From contig QYPU01000084.1 in the NCBI GenBank assembly GCA_007280145.1, forward strand, positions 1-10,277: a stretch of DNA of 10,277 nucleotides, read 5' to 3'. The position numbers and the translations under genes are program-made. A model generated the notes under the pieces. The model ran no database searches. It had not been told where the DNA came from and saw nothing but the letters and a program-made list of their open reading frames with translations. This stretch comes from Dehalococcoidia bacterium. GTDB taxonomy: Bacteria; Chloroflexota; Dehalococcoidia; GIF9; UBA5629. Of the stretch, positions 5,727 through 10,277 are shown in pieces; the stretch's first letter is position 1; each line of letters starts with the position of its first letter.

Positions 5727-5840
5727 TTATCCTTGCCGCTGCTTATGCTTAGGGTTCTCGCAAATAACCCGAACTACCCCATGGCGCCTGATAATCTTGC
5801 ATTTATTGCAACGACGTTTAACAGAAGCTTGTACTTTCAT
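5727..5840 (-). CDS. rpmJ: 50S ribosomal protein L36, zinc-ribbon form
   Basis: This 37-residue gene begins MKVQASVKRRCNKCKIIRRH and ends NPKHKQRQG. Cys11, Cys14, Cys27 and His32 form the complete C-x2-C-x12-C-x4-H zinc site of the L36 (C+) form. It starts at ATG 5840 and stops at TAA 5727-5729, the standard length for the family. L36 is the smallest large-subunit protein and sits in 23S rRNA near the factor-binding side. It is the first gene after the internal promoter, with AAGG about 9 bases before the ATG. Confidence 0.97.
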   Translation of the reverse strand: MKVQASVKRRCNKCKIIRRHGVVRVICENPKHKQRQG

Positions 5841-5874
5841 TCTCAACTACCTTAAATTTGGAAAAATCCGCTTA

Positions 5875-5904
5875 ATAATAAACTATTGCCACCGGAGATG
5901 TCAA
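5875..5904 (-). promoter_or_regulatory. Internal sigma70-type promoter for the alpha half of the operon
   Basis: In the 83-bp gap between infA and rpmJ the minus strand reads TTGACA (5904-5899), an 18-bp spacer and TATTAT (5880-5875; 5 of 6 to consensus). The predicted start is near 5868, giving a leader of about 28 bases before rpmJ. This gap is the widest within the ribosomal genes. The promoter would let rpmJ-rpsM-rpsK-rpsD-rpoA-rplQ-truA-rplM-rpsI be transcribed independently of the spc half. No long leader structure for S4 feedback fits in so short a leader. Confidence 0.65.
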
Positions 5905-5923
5905 AATGCAATCTGCTCAATAG

Positions 5924-6142
5924 CTACTTGAACCGATAAGTAATCCTCCCCCGGCTCAAATCATAGGGTGAAAGCTCTACCAATACTCTATCAGCGGGCA
6001 GAATCCTAATGTAATGCCGCCTCATCTTACCCGAAATATGAGCCAAGACCTTGTGCCCATTAGCTAACTCTACGCGGAATGTAGCATTAGGTAACGTTTC
6101 AATCACCTTACCTTCAACTTCTATTGTCTCTTGCTTAGGCAT
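5924..6142 (-). CDS. infA: Translation initiation factor IF-1
   Basis: The 72-residue protein is a single OB fold, with EGKVIETLPNATFRVELANG, HKVLAHISGKMRRHYIRILP and VELSPYDLSRGRITYRFK matching the family end to end. IF-1 binds the ribosomal A site during initiation together with IF-2 and IF-3. It carries Ala where GDxV is usual (LPADRV), a small change. ATG at 6142 has only a weak GAAGAG ribosome site, and a 20-codon mini-frame ends on its second and third codons, which could couple its translation. It follows adk directly; the map gene usual at this place is missing. Confidence 0.98.
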   Translation of the reverse strand: MPKQETIEVEGKVIETLPNATFRVELANGHKVLAHISGKMRRHYIRILPADRVLVELSPYDLSRGRITYRFK

Positions 6143-6197
6143 ACTCTTCTACAACAGGGTTAGTACTCAAGTCCACCAGCGAAGACCCTACAACCAT
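6135..6197 (-). CDS. Possible 20-aa upstream ORF coupled to infA
   Basis: An ATG at 6197 has AAGG 7 bases upstream and opens a frame MVVGSSLVDLSTNPVVEEYA. It ends at TAA 6135-6137, overlapping the infA start by 8 bases in a different frame. The infA ribosome site is weak, so ribosomes finishing this frame could restart on infA. It shows no resemblance to MetAP or to any family I recognise. It occupies most of the 69-bp adk-infA gap and may be chance. Confidence 0.25.
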   Translation of the reverse strand: MVVGSSLVDLSTNPVVEEYA

Positions 6198-6211
6198 CGT
6201 TTGACCTTCAC

Positions 6212-6859
6212 CTATTTAGGCTTGAGTACACCGATTATTTCCTCAGCTACCCTTTCTATTCCCAGCCCACCATCCACCCTAATAAGCTTGCCCTCTGCCT
6301 CGTAATAGTCTAAGAGAGGCGTAGTCTGGGCAAAATAAACCTTTAGCCGCTCCTTCACCGTCTCTACAGTATCATCCGAGCGCTGGTATAGCTCGCCGCC
6401 ACATTTATCGCATTCGCCAGGAGTCCTTGGCGGCGAAGTTATTTCATGATAAGGTACCTGACATTGGCGGCATATCCAGCGTCCGCTAAGACGTTTCAAC
6501 AGTTCTTCTTCCGCCACCTCGATGTACATTGCTTTATCTATAGCCTTGCCTTGATTGGCCAGAGCCTTGTCAAGCGCCTTAGCCTGGCCCAAAGTTCGAG
6601 GAAAGCCATCAAAAACACACCCTTCCCTGCAATCAGGCTCACTCAGCCGCTCCGAAACCACCTGAATTGTTACTTCATCAGGAACCAACATGCCCTTGTC
6701 CATGTAAGCTTTGACTGACTGTCCAAGCTTGGTTCCTTTCTCCACTGCCTGCCGGAATAAGTCACCAGAAGCTATATGGGTTAGCCCCAGATGCTGAGAA
6801 ATAAACGACGCCTGAGTTCCCTTACCTGCTCCTGGAGCACCAAGCAAAACCAAAAACAT
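6212..6859 (-). CDS. adk: Adenylate kinase, long form with zinc-finger lid
   Basis: It catalyses AMP + ATP to 2 ADP in the cytoplasm. The P-loop GAPGAGKGT is at residues 7-15, followed by the AMP-binding SGDLFRQAV, the DGFPRT motif at 84-89 and the lid. The lid has four cysteines (130, 133, 150, 153; C-x2-C-x16-C-x2-C), so it should hold a structural zinc, as in Gram-positive and Chloroflexota enzymes. ATG at 6859 gives 215 residues and is chosen because a full AAGGAGG lies 8 bases before it. The in-frame GTG at 6868 overlaps that ribosome site and cannot use it. The gene follows secY by 13 bases, and the secY stop is part of the ribosome site. Confidence 0.97.
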   Translation of the reverse strand: MFLVLLGAPGAGKGTQASFISQHLGLTHIASGDLFRQAVEKGTKLGQSVKAYMDKGMLVPDEVTIQVVSERLSEPDCREGCVFDGFPRTLGQAKALDKALANQGKAIDKAMYIEVAEEELLKRLSGRWICRQCQVPYHEITSPPRTPGECDKCGGELYQRSDDTVETVKERLKVYFAQTTPLLDYYEAEGKLIRVDGGLGIERVAEEIIGVLKPK

Positions 6860-6867
6860 CCGTTTCA

Positions 6868-6874
6868 CCTCCTT
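6868..6874 (-). promoter_or_regulatory. adk ribosome binding site that fixes the ATG start
   Basis: AAGGAGG (minus strand, 6874-6868) is fully complementary to the 16S 3' end and lies 8 bases before ATG 6859. It overlaps the secY TAA (6875-6873) and also an in-frame GTG (6868-6866), which rules that GTG out as the start. Confidence 0.8.
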
Positions 6875-8189
6875 ACTTCAAGAAACCTTCGTAGCGACGC
6901 ATTGTTAACTGTGCTTCTATTTGTTTCATAGTATCTAAAGCCACACCAACAATAATAAGCATCCCCATACTAGATAAAGTCAGCACTGAGACACTGGTTA
7001 TCGTCCGAGCAAAAAAGGGCATAACTGCCACCAAAGCTAAGAAAAGTGCTCCTCCCCAGGTAATATGGCTGATAACCTTATTAAGGTAATCAGTCGTGGG
7101 CTTCCCAGGACGGACGCCGGGGATAAAACCCCCCTGGCGCTGTAAGGTTCTCGCTAAATCCATCTGCTCAAATATCACCATAGTATAGAAAAAGGCAAAG
7201 GCAACTACCATCAAGAAATAAAACCCCCAATAAAATAAACCTACGGGCAGAGCCGCACCAGGGTTGAACCAGTTCATAAGTGTGTTAGCAAAATTTGGAT
7301 CCATGCCCTCCGGGCTAGCAAAATAGCTAGCTATTGTTCCCGGGAAAATCATCAATGACATAGCAAAGATAAGAGGTATCATTCCAGCAGTGTTCACTCG
7401 AAGCGGGATATGCGTTGAACCTGACTGGCGATACATGCGACTGCCGCGAAAGGCAGTCCGTGCATATTGGACCGGAATGCGGCGATGACCTTCGGTGAAT
7501 ATGACTATAAGTACCACAGTAGCCAAGGCCAAAATGGTAAAGGCAATCAGGCCGACCATATCTTGCTTGGCTATAAGGCCACGACCAATCATTTCTGGCA
7601 TACTAGCCACAATACCAGCAAAAATTATTATCGACACACCATTGCCAATACCTCGCTCAGTAATCAGCTCACCAATCCACACAAGAAACATGGTGCCGGC
7701 TGTCAGCGACAGAATCATAGCGAACGTAGGTAGTGCCTCGGCATACTCAATGATGCCCTGGCTGCGCATCAGTGACAACTGAGCATAACCCTGAAGAGCC
7801 GCCAATGGTACAGTTAGCCAGTGGGTAAATTGGTTAATTCTACGCCTGCCAGCTTCCCCCTCTTGAGATAAAGCTCGAAGACGAGGAATAACCGGAACTA
7901 ATAACTGCATAATAATGGAAGCAGTTATGTAAGGATAAACTCCCATAGCCACCACACTGAAGTTCTTCATAGCCCCACCGCTAAACAGGTCAAGCATGCC
8001 TAAAAGTTGATTTCGTTCAAAAAGTTCACGTAACGCCTCAAGGTCTACTCCGGGTAAAGGCACGTGAGCGATAAAACGAAAAACTACCAGCATGCCTAAA
8101 GTGAAAAGGAGTCTCCGCCTCAGGTCTGGCAGCGAAAAGGCATCCACCAATGCCTGAATAAGACGTGGTCTAGCTTCCCTCTGTTGCAC
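6873..8189 (-). CDS. secY: Preprotein translocase subunit SecY
   Basis: SecY is the channel of the Sec export pathway, working with SecE, SecG and SecA and with ribosomes for membrane proteins. The 438-residue protein has about ten hydrophobic segments. It opens with SLPDLRRRLLFTLGMLVVF (family RxPELRxRIxFTL). Then come the plug and first helices (GMLDLFSGGAMKNFSVVAMG), ITERGIGNGVSIIIFAGI near 175-193, the cytoplasmic loop RRIPVQYA and FIPGVRPGKPTTDYL near 355-369, keeping the Arg that SecA needs. GTG at 8189 is chosen: GGAGG ends 9 bases before it and the rplO stop lies one base upstream. A TTG at 8216 would add nine residues deep inside rplO and lacks such a site. Confidence 0.96.
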   Translation of the reverse strand: MQQREARPRLIQALVDAFSLPDLRRRLLFTLGMLVVFRFIAHVPLPGVDLEALRELFERNQLLGMLDLFSGGAMKNFSVVAMGVYPYITASIIMQLLVPVIPRLRALSQEGEAGRRRINQFTHWLTVPLAALQGYAQLSLMRSQGIIEYAEALPTFAMILSLTAGTMFLVWIGELITERGIGNGVSIIIFAGIVASMPEMIGRGLIAKQDMVGLIAFTILALATVVLIVIFTEGHRRIPVQYARTAFRGSRMYRQSGSTHIPLRVNTAGMIPLIFAMSLMIFPGTIASYFASPEGMDPNFANTLMNWFNPGAALPVGLFYWGFYFLMVVAFAFFYTMVIFEQMDLARTLQRQGGFIPGVRPGKPTTDYLNKVISHITWGGALFLALVAVMPFFARTITSVSVLTLSSMGMLIIVGVALDTMKQIEAQLTMRRYEGFLK

Positions 8190-8190
8190 T

Positions 8191-8634
8191 CTAAATCGCC
8201 TCCACTCTTCCCCCAACAGCTACAATTTTCCTTTCAGCAGCAGCGGAAAACTTATCAACCCTTACCACAAGAGGACGGTCAATCTCGCCATCGCCCAAGA
8301 CCTTGACTGGCCGCTTAAGGGATTTAACCAACCTAGCTTTAAGTAACTCCTGCGGAGTAACCTCAGTATTAGGAGCGAACACTTTAAGTTTGCCTACATT
8401 AACAACATTATATTCAATTCGAAAAATGTTAACGAACCCTCGCTTCCGAGGTAAACGCTTGATAAGGGGCAGCTGCCCTCCCTCAAAACCAAGGCGAACT
8501 CCGCCCCCAGAACGTGATTTCTGCCCCTTACAGCCTCGCCCTGAATAAGTACCATGCCCACTGCCATCGCCGCGCCCAACGCGCTTTCTCCGATGCTTAG
8601 CACCTATAGGGGGCTTCAATTTACTCTGGTCCAT
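8191..8634 (-). CDS. rplO: 50S ribosomal protein L15
   Basis: The 147-residue protein has the Gly/Arg-rich N-terminal arm RVGRGDGSGHGTYSGRGCKG followed by QKSRSGGGVRLGFEGGQLPL, the family signature, then the globular domain (EYNVVNVGKLKVF, TPQELLKARLVKSLKRPVKVLG). L15 is a late-binding 23S rRNA protein. ATG at 8634 is chosen, with GGAAG 9 bases upstream; TTG 8640 and GTG 8637 are in frame but only add residues. It overlaps the end of rpmD by 14 bp and its stop touches the secY start, so rpmD-rplO-secY are likely to be translated as a coupled series. Confidence 0.97.
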   Translation of the reverse strand: MDQSKLKPPIGAKHRRKRVGRGDGSGHGTYSGRGCKGQKSRSGGGVRLGFEGGQLPLIKRLPRKRGFVNIFRIEYNVVNVGKLKVFAPNTEVTPQELLKARLVKSLKRPVKVLGDGEIDRPLVVRVDKFSAAAERKIVAVGGRVEAI

Positions 8635-8815
8635 CACCAATCACTTCCGCTTTAACCAAATGACTAACCTTGGCTATCATACCTCGAATGCAGGGGGAAT
8701 CTTCATGTTCCACTGTGTCATAAAGCCGATGAACCCCCAAAGCTCTCAAGGTTCGCTTTTGCTCCTTAGCATAGCCGATATCGCTCTTTATCCAAGTAAC
8801 GCGCAACTTAGCCAC
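8621..8815 (-). CDS. rpmD: 50S ribosomal protein L30
   Basis: From GTG 8815 the protein has 64 residues, (M)AKLRVTWIKSDIGYAKEQ, then TLRALGVHRLYDTVEHEDSP and IRGMIAKVSHLVKAEV, the complete bacterial L30. The GTG is preferred over a TTG at 8839, because L30 proteins begin at this AKLxxTxxKS strand and a GAGGAG lies about 10 bases before it. The upstream extension would add a basic stretch unlike the family. It overlaps the end of rpsE by 8 bp and its own end is overlapped by rplO. L30 binds 23S and 5S rRNA region proteins and is dispensable in some lineages. Confidence 0.95.
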   Translation of the reverse strand: MAKLRVTWIKSDIGYAKEQKRTLRALGVHRLYDTVEHEDSPCIRGMIAKVSHLVKAEVIGDGPE

Positions 8816-9350
8816 TTGTCTCGATCTCCTCAACTTCAAGCCCAGCTTTCCGCCTAGCTACAACCTCTTCCGGGTCCCTCAGGCTTGCTAAAGCCAATAT
8901 AGTTGCTCTAACCACATTAACTGAATTAGGGCTACCCAAAGACTTGGTAAAGACATCCTTTATGCCCGCAGCTTCCAGCACCGCCCGAACACTGTTACTA
9001 GCAATCACACCAGTTCCAGGCCGCGCTGGCTTAAGCAGGACCTTCGCCGCTCCAAACTTAGCCAATACCTCATGGGGAATAGTAGTGCCTGCAGTGGAGA
9101 TTCTGATCAGTTCCTTCCGAGCTGTAACGCCAGCTTTGCGAATTGCTTCCGGCACCTCCCTGGCTTTACCCACTCCAGCCCCTACACATTCATTACCGTC
9201 GCCAACCACCACTAGAGCCCTAAAATGAAGACGCTTACCGCCTTTAACAACCTTGGCTACTCGATTAAGCGATACTAGCTTCTCACTCAGGTCTAGCTCA
9301 CTGGCATCAATTTTGGCTCTCTCTCCAATTACCTTGGTAATCGCTTTCAT
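8808..9350 (-). CDS. rpsE: 30S ribosomal protein S5
   Basis: The 180-residue protein has the S5 N-terminal domain (LVSLNRVAKVVKGGKRLHFRALVVVGDGN, about 26-53), GAGVGKAREVPEAIRKA and the C-terminal domain with AKVLLKPARPGTGVIASNSV and RAVLEAAGIKDV. S5 shapes the mRNA entry and decoding accuracy and is the classical spectinomycin-resistance protein; the VVKGG loop looks wild type. One oddity is GDGNECVG, where nearly all S5 proteins have Gly at the Glu position. ATG 9350 follows the rplR stop by 10 bases, with TGAGG overlapping that stop. Confidence 0.97.
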   Translation of the reverse strand: MKAITKVIGERAKIDASELDLSEKLVSLNRVAKVVKGGKRLHFRALVVVGDGNECVGAGVGKAREVPEAIRKAGVTARKELIRISTAGTTIPHEVLAKFGAAKVLLKPARPGTGVIASNSVRAVLEAAGIKDVFTKSLGSPNSVNVVRATILALASLRDPEEVVARRKAGLEVEEIETSG

Positions 9351-9360
9351 TTAACAAACC

Positions 9361-9726
9361 TCAAAATTCTAGCCCGGCTTCCCGGGCAGCCTCAGCCAAA
9401 GCTTTCACCCTCCCGTGATATTTATAACCGCCCCTATCAAAAACCACTTGGCTAATCCCCTTATTCAACGCACGCTGGGCTAAAAGAGCACCTATTAACC
9501 CAGCACCTTCTGTCTTGGTCTTCCCCCTCATCTTGTCTCTCATTTCTGGATCCAAAGTACTGGCTGAAGCCAGAGTATGCCCAACAGAATCATCTATAAC
9601 CTGAGCATAAATACACTTCAAGCTCCGAAAAACACAAAGCCTCGGCCTCGTCATCGTGCCAGTTACTTTAGCCCTAATTCGAGCGTGTCGCCGCTCTCGA
9701 GCTAGCCTTGTATCTTTTCTAGCCAT
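9361..9726 (-). CDS. rplR: 50S ribosomal protein L18
   Basis: The 121-residue protein shows RRHARIRAKVTGTMTRPRLC, VFRSLKCIYAQVIDDSVGHTLASAS and the ending VVFDRGGYKYHGRVKALAEAAREAGLEF, which define bacterial L18. It binds 5S rRNA together with L5 and anchors it in the central protuberance. The basic N-terminal arm and the length are typical. ATG 9726 comes 9 bases after the rplF stop, and GAGGA overlapping that stop serves as a somewhat distant ribosome site. The gene order rplF-rplR-rpsE is the standard spc order. Confidence 0.98.
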   Translation of the reverse strand: MARKDTRLARERRHARIRAKVTGTMTRPRLCVFRSLKCIYAQVIDDSVGHTLASASTLDPEMRDKMRGKTKTEGAGLIGALLAQRALNKGISQVVFDRGGYKYHGRVKALAEAAREAGLEF

Positions 9727-9735
9727 TAATATCTA

Positions 9736-10277
9736 TCATCCTCTTGGTGCTATCCTGCCTGCTTTACCAGGTTTGAGACGAAGCCTCTCCCCAGCATACA
9801 GGATACCCTTACCTTTATAAGAGTCGGGAGGGCGAATAGCCCGAATTCGGGCTGCTGTCTCACCCACAACCTCCTTATCAATGCCAATAACGCGGATACG
9901 GTTCGTCCCCTCCACCACAATATCCACACCAGATGGTGGGGAAAAGTCTACCGGATGAGAAAATCCAACCTGTAGCATCAATCCATTGTCGACTTTTTGG
10001 GCCCTGTAGCCAACGCCTCTAATCTCCAGAGTCTTTTCAAAACCCTTGGTAACCCCCTCAACCATGTTGGCCAGGAGACTTCGAGTTAATCCATGCAAAG
10101 CACGATGGACTCTGTTATTACTAGGTCGTGCCACTATCAGGTTCTCATCCTTCAATGTGATAGAAATATCTGGATGAAATGAGCGAGACAACTTACCTTT
10201 ACTACCCTCAACAACCACTTCGTTGCCCTCAATATTGACCTTGACGCCTTGAGGTACCGGTATAGGGAGTAATCCTA
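9736..10277 (-). CDS. rplF: 50S ribosomal protein L6, start outside the window
   Basis: The last 179 residues are visible; only about the first four (family MSRI) are missing. The frame enters as GLLPIPVPQGVKVNIEGNEV, continues through VVVEGSKGKLSRSF, LANMVEGVTKGFEKTLEIRGVGYRAQ and VGFSHPV, and ends with the IRAIRPPDSYKGKGILYAGE signature followed by KPGKAG. L6 binds 23S rRNA near the sarcin-ricin loop and the factor-binding site. An internal GTG at 10218 is not the start, because 19 more conserved codons precede it. The visible part is intact and ordinary. Confidence 0.97.
   Translation of the reverse strand, partial: GLLPIPVPQGVKVNIEGNEVVVEGSKGKLSRSFHPDISITLKDENLIVARPSNNRVHRALHGLTRSLLANMVEGVTKGFEKTLEIRGVGYRAQKVDNGLMLQVGFSHPVDFSPPSGVDIVVEGTNRIRVIGIDKEVVGETAARIRAIRPPDSYKGKGILYAGERLRLKPGKAGRIAPRG

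Noticed and set aside
6143..6211. Remnant of map in the adk-infA gap
   Set aside because: The 20-codon frame there has none of the MetAP His/Asp/Glu metal-site motifs and is too short to judge as decay.
8616..8639. Frameshift between rpmD and rplO or rpsE and rpmD
   Set aside because: The overlaps are short, both proteins keep complete conserved ends, and such coupling is normal in this operon.
1..10277. CRISPR array, tRNA or rRNA genes, insertion-sequence ends
   Set aside because: No regularly spaced repeats, cloverleaf or rRNA sequence, or intact transposase was seen on either strand.

Overview
This window is the distal two thirds of a bacterial spc/alpha ribosomal-protein cluster, all on the minus strand. 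It reads from high to low coordinates: rplF (start cut by the window edge), rplR, rpsE, rpmD, rplO, secY, adk, infA, rpmJ, rpsM, rpsK, rpsD, rpoA, rplQ, truA, rplM, rpsI. The order rplQ-truA-rplM-rpsI without ECF transporter genes, with adk after secY and infA-rpmJ before rpsM, resembles Dehalococcoidia (Chloroflexota) as I remember their gene order. That placement is inference, at about 0.6 confidence. The products make half of the translation core, the protein-export channel SecY, RNA polymerase alpha, adenylate kinase and the tRNA pseudouridine synthase TruA, so this is a growth-linked housekeeping operon.

The genes are packed tightly. Overlaps are rpsE/rpmD (8 bp), rpmD/rplO (14 bp), rpoA/rplQ (35 bp), truA/rplM (4 bp) and rplM/rpsI (1 bp). 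Five of the 17 operon genes appear to use GTG or TTG starts. A strong sigma70-type promoter lies in the infA-rpmJ gap and probably drives the alpha half separately. The map gene often found between adk and infA is absent. Two features of RpoA stand out: a His where the UP-element-reading Arg of the alpha CTD normally sits, and a charged C-terminal tail whose last codons are also the start of rplQ.

Downstream of rpsI, positions 807-1253 hold no ordinary gene but the most interesting signal. On the plus strand, facing the operon, there is an almost perfect extended -10 promoter (TTGACA, 17 bp, TATAAA). It is followed by about 230 bases of strongly self-complementary sequence and then a long hairpin that can terminate transcription from both sides. 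The transcript would begin with a well-formed ribosome site and a 14-codon mini-ORF. That ORF ends inside a pair of mutually exclusive hairpins and is coupled by TGATG to a second short frame. I read it as a candidate orphan structured RNA, possibly attenuator-like, or a remnant or stand-alone scaffold RNA of an IS605/IscB-type element.

Positions 1-806 carry the N-terminal part of a GH38 alpha-mannosidase on the minus strand, running off the window start. It is separated from the operon by the terminator and is probably not part of it.
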